This document shows positions 23,526-35,200 of a stretch of DNA of 64,000 bases, in pieces (within the stretch, counting starts at the first letter, position 1; every line of letters begins with the position of its first letter). The stretch is from Opisthocomus hoazin (Eukaryota; Chordata; Aves; Opisthocomiformes; Opisthocomidae), in contig NC_134415.1 in NCBI RefSeq assembly GCF_030867145.1, positions 15,354,417 to 15,418,416 on the forward strand. Reading direction: 5' to 3'. Below the pieces are notes generated by a model. It had not been told where the DNA came from. It searched no databases and saw nothing but the letters and a program-made list of their open reading frames with translations. The translations under genes were made by a program, and so were the position numbers.

Positions 23526-25838
23526 GTACTTACTGGGCTGGGGTCTGGGCAGGAGCTTGGCTCTGACTCTACATTTTCCATGCTATTTCATTCAAGGTTT
23601 TTCCCTCTCCTTCTTGCCACTTGTAGTTATTTCTTGTCCTGCTTATACTGTCCTGAGGTCTCCCATGTGAAGAGCCAGGCTGCAATGCTGAAGTCAGAAA
23701 GGGGATGAAGTCAGTAAGGTTCTGGTTTGAGGTGAATCAGGAGGCAAACGGCTTTTTACTCGCTAAACGTTGGCACAAACCTGCAGTCACATGGAGACGA
23801 GAGGTTTTTCTGAATACACAGGGGCATGGCAAAGTGACAGGATGAGCGATAGGAAGAGAGGCAATGGCCTCAAGTTGCGTCAGGGGAGTTTTAGACTGGA
23901 TATTAAGAAAAAATTTTTTACTGAAAGAGTGGTCAGGCATTGGAACAGGCTGCCCAGGGAGATGGTGGAGTCACCATCTCTGGAGGTGTTCAAAAAACGT
24001 GTAGATATGGCACTTGGGGATATGGTTTAGCAGGCATGGTGGTGTTGGTTTGACAGTTGGACTTGATGATCTTAGAGGTCTTTTCCAACCTATGATTCTA
24101 TGATAAAGCACAACTGCAGCCTGAGCTTTCCATGAGCCTCCTGCTGTGAATCTCCCTCTTGGCAAAGGCTGCGGAGCCCTGTCAACCTGATGTCGCTGTT
24201 ACGTTTACAAACAGGTCCCATACATGCAAATGTTGGGACACTCCCAACACAGCCACATCCCAGTTGTTCAGCTATACTGGATAACTCAAACACTTTGTTT
24301 TCACCATTGATCTGATGTGGGTTATTGTTTCTGCTGCTATAGACTTCATGGTAGCTCTTGGAAAAAGAGAAAATCCCTGCTATGTGCAGAAAAAAAAAAA
24401 AAAAAAAGTGAGAATGCCAGCCTCGGACAATTTGTATTCGGCACTAAGGGCAGTTGCCTGCTCAACGTGCTCCAGGGCACACTGGCAGCCAGTTACGGCT
24501 GGAGGTATCTACCAAGGGCCCGACCAGGGTAGGCTCAGGAAGCAGGGTCTAGTTCTCTGGTATTTTCAGAAAACAGATTCCCATCTGAGCCGTGCTGCTC
24601 TGCCATGAAACAATCTCCCATGAGTGTCAGAGCTGCTCCAGAGAGCTGCACTGTCTCCGGCCAGCGTTTAACTGGATGCTAGTCTCCTTTGCATGTAATG
24701 CTTTTAAAAGGGCAAAGCTACAGTGAGTGTCAGCAAACCTGCCGGGGACATGGTAGAAGTGGGAGTAGAGTGGGCTCAGAATAGGAAGGTAAAGAGGGAA
24801 CGGTGACTTCATACTGCTGCATTGTAACATTGAAATAGCAGCAAGACAGTAGAGAGCAGGACACGGTGAGGAGCCCAGACCCATGAGAACTCTAACTCCC
24901 TTGGAACCGTTAAGCTTTATGCAAGTCAAGAGCAGGCACAAAGAAAACAGTGCCTTGATCTTTTAAAACACTCGGGGACACACACACAAAGTCGGTAGAT
25001 AAAGCCTGGCTGAACAAAATATTCTCACCTGGAGACCTGAAGCATTAGCATTTAAAAGGCAATAAAGGGCAATTCGATCCAGCCCATCCCCTCTACTCCT
25101 GCACCCACCCCCCTCCCTGACTTCTCCCACTCCCTCTTCCGTGCCACCTCTACTTCCCACCCACACTCGCCACGAACTCTGTAGAAGCCTCCCGCAGATC
25201 TGCTCCCTACAAGTATTCGGTTATAAAAATTAATTATTCTTATTTGCTATCTGGCAGAGCCAGCACAACGGGGCATCTTTATAGGCTTTTTGCATTTTCA
25301 CCAAAATTGCCTGGTGTTTTTTTTCTGCTTAGAAGGGTGTGAGTCGAGGATAACCCAACTTTAGGCCCACATTACAGTTCAAGGCAGTGGGGTTTGTCAG
25401 CAGACAAAACCTTCCCTGTTGCCCTGACCGATGGGAGCTGAAGTTGCCACCTGGCAAACACCCAGGCTGCCGTACTGCCCACTGCAGCCACGCTAACAGC
25501 AGCTCTGTGATTGGGATGCTGTCTCTATGAACAATATAACTTATCTGAAAAAGCCTGACAGGTGGCAAACTTGCTTGTTACATTTATTTCACTACTATAA
25601 TATCAGCTCCATCCCACAGCTTTTAAAAAAATGCGAGAAAAATCTGTCTGGTTACGCAAGTATCTGTGATGTTACACTGACATCATTTCCCAGGGAAGCA
25701 GATGGTGACTGGAGGAGAGGCCACTTCAGACTCCAGCATTGCTCTTTCCAGGAGTCTATATTTACGATTTAGCTACATACCCCAGCTGAAACAGGTGGGC
25801 TGAATTTCCACTGCGTTCGCCCTTGTGTTGCCTTGCAG
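23526..25838 (+). other. VIT intron, 2.3 kb
   Basis: Contains the CR1 fragment at 23831-24102 and a pure A run of about 18 at 24391-24408. A C/T-rich stretch lies near 25,080-25,160. Nothing else was recognised. Confidence 0.65.
23831..24102 (+). mobile_element. CR1 LINE 3' fragment with ORF2 tail remnant
   Basis: Sense-strand copy covering the end of ORF2 and the 3' UTR. The readable remnants are [40 protein letters not shown] and [13 protein letters not shown], followed by ttggacttgatgatcttaga and the terminal gattctatga. It belongs to the ATTCTATG-ending type. Confidence 0.93.
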
Positions 25839-26352
25839 GCAGTGTGCAGGACAAATGGCTTCTACTCCATCAACGTGCCCAGCTGGTTCAGCCTGCACAA
25901 GGTGGTCCAGCCCTTGGTGAAGCGGGTCTGCGACACCGACCGGCTTGTCTGCAGCAAGACGTGCCTCAATTCAGCTGACATCGGCTTCGTGATCGACGGC
26001 TCCAGCAGCGTCGGCACCAGCAACTTCCGCACAGTCCTCCAGTTTGTGGCCAACATCAGCAAAGAGTTCGAGATTTCGGACACCGACACCCGCATCGGAG
26101 CTGTTCAGTACACCTACGAGCAAAGGCTCGAGTTCAGCTTCGACAAGTACAGCACAAAGCAGGACGTGCTGAGTGCTATTAAAAGGATCAGTTACTGGAG
26201 CGGTGGGACCAGCACGGGAGCAGCCATCAGCTACGCCTCAGAGCAGCTGTTCAGCAGATCCAAGCCCAACAAGAGAAAGATCATGATTCTCATTACAGAC
26301 GGCAGGTCTTACGACGATGTCAGAGTGCCGGCCATGGCAGCTCACCAAAACG
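25839..26352 (+). CDS. VIT: VIT exon: inter-domain link and most of vWA2
   Basis: The exon is 514 nt, with acceptor ttgccttgcag and donor gtaagc. It encodes AVCRTNGFYSINVPSWF, VKRVCDTDRLVCSKTCLN, then the second vWA domain from SADIGFVIDGSSSVG. All three MIDAS elements are present: DGSSS, the threonine loop SGGTSTGAA, and ITDGRSYDD. Four Cys between the domains probably form disulfides. This second domain has the complete metal site that vWA1 appears to lack. Confidence 0.98.
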
Positions 26353-26965
26353 GTAAGCTCTTCCATCATTAGCTGCTCTTCTTACGCACCTCAGCCTTTA
26401 TTCAGGTCAGAGAAATGCAGTTCATTACAGTTTGAAGGCACTGGATGAAACTTTGGGAAGCAAGCTTAGCACCTAAGCCTGGGAGGGGTCTCACAAGCTC
26501 TAAGCAAGTGTTGGTTTAAAACCTGAATGAGGACCTTCCAAAAAACCTTACATAAATCTAGCAAAATGCAGCTACTACACATAGGAGGTCTTAGGGGATT
26601 TCTACTGTCTTAGCCACACACGAAGCCTCCTTTGGCTTTCCAATCAGGATGATCATCCATCTTCCAACACAGCTGTAGGACATTTGCAGTGGAGCAAGAA
26701 CCCTTTTTTCAGGAGCCTGTTGTTCAGACCCAGAGCAGAAGCTTTATTATTGTTTAACCCTTTTTGCTGTTGGCAAAAGTGCTTCCAAAGCACAAACTAG
26801 GCCTTTCCTCCAATTTGAAAATGCCATTTTTATATGTAGAGAGCACACTGCAACACACTGCCCACATTTTTGTAGCCTGGCAACTACATTTACAGTATTT
26901 GTCTTCCATCAAGTTTAAGCAAAAACAACTTTCATGCTCATTCTAAACTCTGGGTTTCTTTCCAG

Positions 26966-27144
26966 GAATTATATCTTACTCCATCGGAGTTGCTTGGGCA
27001 GCCCAAGATGAACTGGAAGCCATCGCAACAAACCCTGATAAGGAGCATTCCTTCTTCGTGGATGAATTTGACAACCTCTACCGCTATGTTAATCAGCTCA
27101 TCCAAAACATTTGCACAGAATTTAATTCCCAGCCACGGAATTGA
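26966..27144 (+). CDS. VIT: VIT terminal exon, end of vWA2 and stop
   Basis: The exon has 179 coding nt with acceptor tttctttccag. It encodes GIISYSIGVAWAAQDELEAI, EHSFFVDEFDNLYRYVNQL and IQNICTEFNSQPRN, then TGA at 27142-27144. The C-terminus matches mammalian vitrin as I recall it, so this is the native end. The exon continues into a 3' UTR whose end I could not fix. Confidence 0.98.
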
Positions 27145-30009
27145 TGGACGCTAGCAAGGCTGGACCCTCGGGTGCCATGCTGAAGGCACGCCAAGTGCCA
27201 CAGGAGTAATGCCAGCCCTCAGTTCAAGAAATACTGGAAGTGTGTTTCTCTGGACTTTCCAGTCTGCAAGGTCGATTGCAGCTCTGTCCCTATGCATGGT
27301 AACGCTCTGTGTAGACTGTCGGTATTTTTTCCCCCCCCTTACAGGCTTCAGAAACTCTGATTTGGACAGATAGCAACAGAGGCAGTAAACACAGAGGAAA
27401 TGACTGGAGCTGTCTGAAAAGCTGCTTCCAGCAGAGCGGCCCAGCTTGTCCGATTCCTACCTTCTGGCACACATAAGCTCCTTAAAACGTTCCCCCCCTC
27501 TTCCTGAAGCGGCCGTCCCTCCAGGGAGCGGCCACGCTGCCCAGCTGCTGCGGCAGAAGCACCTCCGTGTCCGCACAGCACTGCCCGCCAGCCAGCACCC
27601 AGCTCAGGGCTGAAATACCAGATGCTTTTATTCTAGGGGGACAGAACACAAATTTGAGTACTTTCTTAAAAGCAGGCACGCTCTCTGTACAGCTGTCTTG
27701 CCAGCAAGCTAAGCTTCAGCTAGCGTAAACTCAAGCATTGAGATTTATCCAGCCCAGAGACTGGAAAGCAAGTGAGAGGGAAGAGTCGAGCTGTGGGACC
27801 CTACAACCGTTTGTCAGCCCCAGTAAAGCCCCAAATCCATAAAGCAGCCAACACCCAGGAACTGGAATCTAGTCTACAGCACTGCATTAATACTTGTTTT
27901 TGAGACGTGTCTTGTCCCCTCAGCTCTCTTGCTCCGCTCCTGTGTGGCTCAAGGCCTGCAGAACCACTCAGGAGCACTGCTAGGACAGAGGAGACTCTGA
28001 GAAAAATTGTGGGTTTAAGCTGCTCATCACTGGAAAAGCACGCGAGACCCGCTGCCCTATTGCTAAACCACAGCCCAGAACGGCTTGTAGCAGTCTTCAG
28101 TGTGAGGAGAACAATTCCAGAGCCATTAACAGGATTTAAGCGGGAATTATCCGAAGTTCTGTATTACACACTGGGAAAAGCAGCATTTTGAGCATTTACA
28201 GACACACCCTCTCCCAAATCTGGGACTGACTTCTGTTTTATTGGTTGATTTCAAAATGAACCTACTACAGACCTGGATTATTCAAGACACACGGTTGTTT
28301 CTTACGTGAAGAACCAGCCATATCACTACCCAGTAGGGGAGGAGGGACACATTAAGAGGGTCAAAAGAACTGCACTTTAATTAGGAAGCAGCAGTTGCTG
28401 GTTATGTTTCCATCCAGTGTAAGAAAACACATTCATTAAGCAAAGTTATCGAAGGAAAGCGATGGAGTTTCAAAGCCAACAAAAACGCACGTGTTCACGC
28501 ACCTCATGGCAACCAAAGCTGCACTGCACCAGGCTTGTGGAACTCACAGGAAATGGGAAGAAATTAAAACTCAAATGTCACATCTTACTCGCAAACCAAG
28601 CTTTTAATAGCATTTGTAGTTTTAATAACTGGGACCTGGGATGTTTATTATTCACATAAAAATGTTAATTGAATTAAATTGCCATAAGGGAGACTCCTTT
28701 CTGCCAACAAAAGTAGCACATTCTTTTAAATTGTTATGCTTGGAAATATGACTGAAGTAGCTCAAAACTTACCAGCTAAGTAAGCATCATGCAAACTAAT
28801 GAGAACAGCAGATTCTGCACAATCTCTCTGGTGTGGTAACCTAAGCCAGGTGGGGTCCTCTCAAGAGGTCAGTTACACAACCAATCCTGGATGAAACAGT
28901 GGTTTTACACAGAGAAGCTTCAGATCTTCCTCTTAAAGCTGGAACTGAACGTTTCTTCTAATTGAACATTATCAATACAATAATGCTACCCAGACGGAAG
29001 ATGCAGGGCACTGCCAGCTTCCAAAAAAAGCAAAACAAAGACATTAAATGTAATTGTGTGCAGAGTTTTTAATGCTGATCTGTGCTGCTGCACTTCCACA
29101 GCAATAGCCTCTTGGCTTAGAAAAACTGAAGATTAAGGATGGAGAGTCGGGTAGAAGCAGAGCAACCCCTGATACCGCCCACCTCCTGACCCACCTCCCT
29201 CACCACCATTCTGCTGAAAGCATCTTTCTCTGTCAACAAGAGCCATCACACGGGCTGGAAAACAAACACATAAACTGAATTCACTGGGGACAATTTCAGA
29301 CACCAGATGTATTGTCTGAAAACCTGTTTGCTTGGGGTTTAATTTGGGGCTAGCTGAGAAAAATAACTGAATTCTTAACTTTTAGCTACTCTTACGATTT
29401 AATTTTTAATGCAACAGCTTACCACCGCATATTGTTTTCCATACTGGCCGTACTCTTGCAGCACAGAAGCCTGGTACTCTGTGGAGACTCCCCAGTGTTC
29501 CGCCTGCGCTCTGCCGAAAGCACAGCACAGAGAGCCAAGATATCGGGAACAGCTAGAGCCACGTGTTCTTTAAGATATGTGTTTTAATTTCTTCCAAAAG
29601 CTTAATCTGCAAGCACCGACAGTGAGCTTTCAAATGCTCTTTCACAGGGAAGACGCACAGCTGTCTTCTGTGTCAAGCATTCATAAAGGGCACTTCAGGG
29701 TTTGTTGTTGTTTAAATGGTTTATCTTAAATTTACAGAACCACCATGGCACTCGGTTGCCAATATGCATTTTTACTAACTTCTCGGGATGACCTTGAAAT
29801 TGTTGGACCTCAAGGTGTGAAAGCGGTTTAATGCTTAATCCAGTTCTCATCTACACTCCGATGTCCTATTCATAAACACTGTAAACTTAAGCATAAGCCT
29901 CAAAACTTGTAGGAATACACCCTTTCCATTAACAAAAGCACAGAACACACTCCTCTGCGTTTCACAGCAATCAAAATACTTGTCATCTACTAAAGTCTTT
30001 AAGCACCGT
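27145..30009 (+). other. VIT 3' flank and intergenic DNA
   Basis: Follows the VIT stop codon and presumably begins as 3' UTR. I found no clean AATAAA close downstream on the + strand; weaker ATTAAA sequences occur at about 28562 and 28673. No CR1 copy and no coding segment with splice support was seen. Confidence 0.45.
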
Positions 30010-30015
30010 TTTATT
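30010..30015 (-). terminator. Poly(A) signal AATAAA for the minus-strand gene model
   Basis: AATAAA on the - strand (TTTATT on +), 30 nt beyond the TGA of the terminal segment at 30045-30195. It supports that segment being a 3' terminal exon; such hexamers are also common by chance in AT-rich DNA. Confidence 0.35.
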
Positions 30016-30044
30016 AAAAACCAAGATAACTTACATATAAATTT

Positions 30045-30195
30045 TCATATATGTTCGAGCGGGTATATTTGTTTGAAGAAAGCAGCAGAACTCCTCCTGT
30101 AACATATACAAGCTATTTTGAGCTTCTCAATACAGGTTGCTATATCTTTTGCAATAAAATTGTCCCAAAGGCATAAGCAGTACACTTCGTCTCGT
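30045..30195 (-). CDS. Unrecognised gene model, putative terminal exon
   Basis: 151 coding nt after a strong acceptor (attttttaaccacag). It reads RDEVYCLCLWDNFIAKDI, ATCIEKLKIACICYRRSS and FFKQIYPLEHI, then TGA. The first base completes an Arg codon begun by the two bases ending the segment at 30387-30424. No protein family was recognised. It could be the end of a small gene lying between VIT and STRN, a decayed gene, or a coincidence. The poly(A) signal 30 nt downstream favours the first. Confidence 0.3.
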
Positions 30196-30386
30196 CTGTG
30201 GTTAAAAAATAAAACACCAAATACTGTCCATGGCATTTTGGTTTCTGGAATGCAGTGAGGTTCTTACTAGGTTAGGGAAGACCTAGCAAGGTTGGTAAGC
30301 CCCGGGCGCTTCGATGTCGTCATTTTACAGGCCCAGCTGAAAAAAAGCCTAAGAGTGAGCTAGCAGAGGAAGGGCCACCAAATTAC

Positions 30387-30424
30387 CTGTCAGAGGAATC
30401 GGTCATTGAAGCAGAGTCTAACAG
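30387..30424 (-). CDS. Unrecognised gene model, putative internal exon
   Basis: 38 nt, acceptor gatgccttttag, donor gtaatt, phase 0 in and phase 2 out. It reads LLDSASMTDSSD and joins both neighbours in frame. Very short, so evidence is splice signals and phase only. Confidence 0.25.
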
Positions 30425-31090
30425 CTAAAAGGCATCAAAATCATATGGACTTTCCCAAGTCTGCAAGATCATGTCTTATTTCGAACCAGACTTCTTTCGG
30501 AAGCTGAAAAAAATTAACACAGTCTCTACGTACTTTCTAGATGCAGGGCTGAATCAAAGATCTAGATGTCCAGATGCTTGATGCTGGGCCACTTAGTTTC
30601 TAACGCCTGACCAGTGCGGTAGAACCCGTCGCCTGGCTGAGGCATCCCCAAGGGAAAGGCTCCAAGGGCACCAAGGGGTGGGACCTGGAGGCAGGCAGGC
30701 AGCCAGGGCTGGGAGCTGGCTGAACTAGCCACTGGATACACAGCCAGGAGGGGGTTGTCTGATCGCCCACTCCCTAGGAAACTGCATCTCCGCACTCAGG
30801 AGTTGGGCTGGTGGCTTATCGCTGCCCAGCAATCACAGCGCAGAACACCCGCCTCGAGATGAAAATGATGCCGACGCTCTGGAAGCCCTGGGGGAGCTCA
30901 GTGACAGCACCCCTCGCCTTTAACTCCAGCACTAGCTACTCATGTTCTGAGTGAACAACTAAATTTCAGTTCAAAGTTTAATGCTAAATCACCTACATAT
31001 TGAAAACTTTGCAAGCGTACATCTATACAGCTGAGTGCCTCAAATTCCTCAGAGTAGTCTTTTTTCTTTTTTTCCTTGTTAAAAACTCAC

Positions 31091-31294
31091 ACTGTGGGGT
31101 ATCACAGGTTTTAGCACTGAATCAGCTACCTCTCTCACAATCAGCTGTCCGTCATACTGCACGGCAAGAGACGTTATTTTCCTTAAGACCAGTTTAACGT
31201 CTTCTCTGATTTCTAATAAAACTCTGACACTGCAGTCTAACAACTCCAGCACTCGCTTGTAGGAATGACTTCTTTTTAAGCACACAGAGAAATG
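31091..31294 (-). CDS. Unrecognised gene model, putative internal exon
   Basis: 204 nt, phase 0-0, with acceptor acttttaactag and a consensus donor gtgagt. It is open throughout and protein-like in composition, rich in Val, Leu, Glu, Asp, Lys: RVLELLDCSVRVLLEIRED, VKLVLRKITSLAVQYDGQL, IVREVADSVLKPVIPHS, suggesting amphipathic helices. No family was recognised. The model's 5' end was not found; it would lie in or beyond the CpG-dense block to the right. There is no known VIT-STRN interval gene that I can match to it. Confidence 0.33.
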
Positions 31295-31383
31295 CTAGTT
31301 AAAAGTTGCACCATACAGCCGAAGAGAATATGCTCGCTTTTCTCACACCCAGATCATTATGGAGACATGCCTTGTCCGTCGGC

Positions 31384-31399
31384 AAACCCGTACGGGTTT
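31384..31399. repeat. 16-bp perfect palindrome
   Basis: aaacccgtacgggttt reads identically on both strands. It lies within the CpG-dense block. Confidence 0.9.
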
Positions 31400-31420
31400 C
31401 GGGAAGGCCCCCCCATGCGG

Positions 31421-31488
31421 GAGGGTCAGTCCCACACTGCTGGCAAAATCTTCTTTCTCTCTACCTCAGGCACCTTTGACTGACCCTC
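31421..31488. repeat. 11-bp inverted repeat with 46-nt loop
   Basis: gagggtcagtc at 31421-31431 is the exact reverse complement of gactgaccctc at 31478-31488. It could form a hairpin in RNA or be a chance repeat. Confidence 0.85.
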
Positions 31489-31811
31489 TCTGGAGGTAGA
31501 ACACCGGGGTGAACGCAACTGTGCTGTCCTTTCGTAAAGCAATTCCTCCTTTCCTATGAGGAGGGAAGATGAGTGGGACTAAATCAGAAGGGTTATTGTA
31601 CCCACCGTGAGGAGACGAGAACTTCGCTTATCACATCTACAAGCTTAGAGAAAACAGGATGGGCTCGCTAACAAGTTGTTCCGCTCAGTTCTGTGTAGGT
31701 TCCCATGCCACCCCCGCAACAGCGCCGTTCGGAGCATTTTCCCGTAGCAACGCGACTACCATCTGTGATGTGTGGTTTGCTCTCCCTCATCCTCTCCCCA
31801 AGGGCAGAACC

Positions 31812-31924
31812 GTGAGCATATTTTTTACGTTCAATGAATGTTCTCCCCCGGAAGCGCACCATGTCTAACGGTGCACATATTTTTATGCTAAACAAGTGTC
31901 CTCCCCATGAAGCACACCATGTCT
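31812..31924. repeat. Imperfect 58-bp tandem duplication
   Basis: Two adjacent units, from 31812 and from 31871, share the order gtg(a/c)(g/a)catattttt, then a(t/g)t(g/c)aa, then t(g/t)t(c/c)ctccc, ending g(a)agc(g/a)caccatgtct. They look clearly related but diverged. Confidence 0.6.
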
Positions 31925-32275
31925 CTCTGCGATCAACGCACCGCCGACAGACCAGCTCCTGCACAACGGCACCGTACCCACTCTGCCTGTCTGTTCACCC
32001 CACGAAGATCCTGGGGACTGTGCGCTGAAGTGCATGGAAATATGTACGGTGCCAACAGTGCCAAGATGGCACAGCAGCACAAATCTGAGACATACGGAGA
32101 ACAGAAAAACCGAGACACTACTGCGAATGGTAGCATTCAAAAGGAAAGTCACGTGAAGCTGCCTCATGCCCCTCCAAACGCATCGCTACTTGTCCTAGTC
32201 CGAGTGCACTTCCCCTCCCTCCTAGCACACACTCTGAGACCACACATCTCGTGATAAAACGCAGAATTATGAACA

Positions 32276-35200
32276 CAATACAAGATGTTGAAAAATAGTA
32301 TTTATTAGCACCCAATTTACATAATTATATGGTACAAATGACACTTACTTGCTGCTGTAACATTAAATAAAGCTGCTCTTAAAAACCATTGCTTATTTCT
32401 GGAAGTCCATGTGATTTTGCTCAGCACAGAATGCGGGTACAGTATACAGCTACCCCACTTCACTACTGTCATACCAATACAAACAGCTGCATGGTTACCT
32501 CATGTGGTCTCATTTTAAAAAGCACGCTAACATAAGCAGAGCTATATAATTTTAATGACAAAATATTTACTTGACTTACTCAGGCAAGTGAATGGAGCTT
32601 TGAATATAACCTACCCAAGAAGTTTCACAAAATAGGAATTGCAGTGAAAAAGAGAAAATTCAGTGTTGCAATTAAGAAGCTCAAAAATATACTGGCATAT
32701 TTCAAAATAATCTCCCTCTGAATTTTCTATCTTTGCCATTTTAGATATTTATCCAGGATTTTAAAATATTGAATTTTAGTAAGAAGTTTAATATTAAAGT
32801 ATTTGAAGAAGCATTTTCATTTAAAGCAAAATTTACACTTTTTATAATAAATACTTTTCAAATCTTTGGAGAATTAATCACTTTTTCACTTTTCACATGT
32901 CCCATGATTAAGAAGCCTCTCTGAAATCATGAAATACATGAAATTAACGGATCCTTACTCCCAAGAAAACTAATTCCTTCACAAGTTAGAAAACAGAATG
33001 TCTCACTTAAACTAACATTCACTTTTGTACGACAGTAGCATTTAAACAAAGTAATTTGGTGGCACTGAGATTCTGACACAGTCTTGTACTGAGCCATACA
33101 CAAACTGACAAGCAGACTATTACTCAACAAGTAGGTATTTCTCATTTGGATCCACCACTTCACAAGACGCTTGAAGCCCAACATTGTTTCAAAGTAGTCA
33201 TTCAAAACTGGCGTGCAAAATCATAACCTCAGCATAATTCTGAAGGGGATTCTTAATTTAATGTAGGTGTTTATATATCAGTCACAGTAGCCTTTCTCAT
33301 ATCAACTGTCTGTCATGGAAGTGACCCAGAACAGAAGAGGAGCAACTGTAGTTACTAACATTTAAGTGGTTATCATCTGTGGTATCTTCTCAAAAGAGAA
33401 CCGTCAGGTAACACTCAGTTCAACAGTTTTTCTTGTAGCGAGGAAAAAAAAAAGTATATTAATATAAACTACCACAGAAAAACCCAAACAATGGTCCATA
33501 AGGCAAATAAAATTATCTGGATTTACTTTTTTAAAACCTGACAGTTTCTTTTAAAAGAAACCAATTGAAGACATTTATTGAGAATACAATGCAGGTAGTT
33601 GATATGCTGACAAATATCAACAGAAAATCTTACAGCAACAATAGTTTTCTCATCACGGATTTTCTTCTACAGTTTTTTTCAGGTGCATGATTCAAGGAAA
33701 ATATAGCACAAGACCGCTTTTCAGTCTGCTTGGGCTATAAAGGTAGAAGAAATTATTAGCTAACATGCTCAGTTCGCATTTCCAGAAAAAGTGCTAACAC
33801 ATATGAGACAGTTTTCAAAACCTATGTATGTTTGTAAATGTCTGACTGCAAGGAAACAATTCTAGGAGCCATACAACCGAAAACAAGCTACATTCAAAAA
33901 GCACTATCTTGATGATAGGAAGAATAAAAAAATAAATTCTTCATGGAAAAATATTAGCTTGAAGTCCACCGTTTATCCCTTATACAATGTTTTTGGCTGC
34001 TTTTAGTAAGTAATCCAAAAATAATGAGAATATTTGGCTTGGCAATAAGTTATCCCTTCCCTTTCCGAATAGTACAAATTCAGGTGCATAAAACTTTTCT
34101 CAGCATTCCCGTCTAATACTCTGGTGTGAGGACAAAGGGTTTCTTGAACCAGCAAGGAAGTAACTTTGGGAACCTGCAATTCAAACTGAGGGAATGCAAG
34201 CAGACCGGGCTTGAGAACCGTGTCAACACAAGGCTTTGAGCAGCGTAAAACACATACCTGCAGGCATGGTTTAAACGGAGGTGTGGCCTCCCAGGACCAC
34301 AGCACAGATTCTGTCATCTAGCAACAAGTATCTCCTGACAATGAACCAGTGGAGACCCACAAACTGTACTATTCAACTGGATCTACACCTTCTGTAGTGG
34401 AATTCAGATTCTCCAAAACATCTTAAATGCTACAGCACTTGCTAAGTTTTCACAACAGACTACAGAGCAGCAAATAAGTCAGCGGGTGCGGTAAGAGACA
34501 ACTCAGTAGAATTAAATGAACTAGGAATAAGGAGGTGCAAACTAGTCTTTTAGTGGTAGGAGGGGTAGGGCTGAAGCTGAAAACCTACCACCCTTCAAAA
34601 AACCCTCTAAGAGAAAATCAACAATCTTATATGAAATTTACCCTGCAATGAGAGTCCACTGCAGATGGGATTTTAACATTCTCAGAAAATACAGCCTATA
34701 GGAGCATTTAAGCGGGCAGACAAAAAACAGGTATCTCAAGGACAGCTAACCCTCACAACTGGTACGTTCATTAGCACAGGCAGAGACATCGTTTCAAAGG
34801 TTTTACTTCCTGCCACCCTGCCTCCCGGGATTAGTCCCACCCGCTGAACAAGAGCACTTGCCGGAGCAAGGACTATTTACACAAAGGTCATCCCAGTCCC
34901 ACTCCACACCCCACGTGTGTGTTCACTTGCTCTGTTGTATGTAATACTATCTTCTACAATATTGGGGGTTATTCTTCTAAAACACCCCCTTATGTAACTG
35001 GATGGATTAACATTGTGGTTTTCATCAGTTTCTCTGCTGCTCAGTAGAAACACTGTGGAAGTTTGACTAGCAGTTTACAGGCCAGGAGTTTCAGTAATGG
35101 TGTTCATCTCTAAACTGAAAGACACTGATGATGAAAGAGTCAAGACTGTTCTCCTACTGTAACCCTCTTCAACCAAATACATCATCAGATTTAGATAAAA

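Larger units (their letters stand above)
1097..27144 (+). other. VIT: VIT (vitrin) gene, 3' part: linker plus two vWA domains
   Basis: This is the gene-level entry; exons are listed separately. Eleven exons (1097-1303, 1929-1979, 5524-5568, 6808-6846, 7644-7706, 19473-19535, 22366-22513, 22713-22816, 23299-23525, 25839-26352, 26966-27144) join with matching phases into 545 complete codons plus TGA. The order is Thr/Pro-rich linker, vWA1, vWA2, short tail ending NSQPRN. From family knowledge, vitrin is a secreted matrix protein related to cochlin, first described in vitreous and implicated in glycosaminoglycan binding and cell adhesion. The signal peptide and LCCL exons are absent and must lie left of base 1. 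Assignment rests on close agreement of both vWA domains and of the short linker exons with remembered mammalian vitrin; cochlin is less likely because of the linker and C-terminus. Confidence 0.96.
31330..32275. other. CpG-dense block, possible promoter or island
   Basis: By hand count about 45 CpG dinucleotides fall in roughly 950 bp, against only a handful in the AT-rich kilobase that follows. It holds a 16-bp palindrome (31384-31399), an 11-bp inverted repeat (31421-31431 with 31478-31488) and a two-copy imperfect tandem duplication (31812-31924). It lies directly upstream of the minus-strand gene model, as a promoter would. No coding domain or known repeat was recognised; an old LTR is an alternative. 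Confidence 0.4.

Noticed and set aside
30472-30509. Another acceptor (ttttttttcag) on the - strand inside the small gene model
   Set aside because: The open stretch after it ends in a stop within about 20 codons without a donor.
30562-30795. 78-codon Pro/Gly-rich open frame on the - strand within the gene model
   Set aside because: No splice donor before its stop, and it does not fit the phases of the other segments.
34003-34317. 104-codon open frame on the - strand after STRN
   Set aside because: Isolated, no family resemblance, no clear splice partner; more simply part of a 3' UTR or intergenic.
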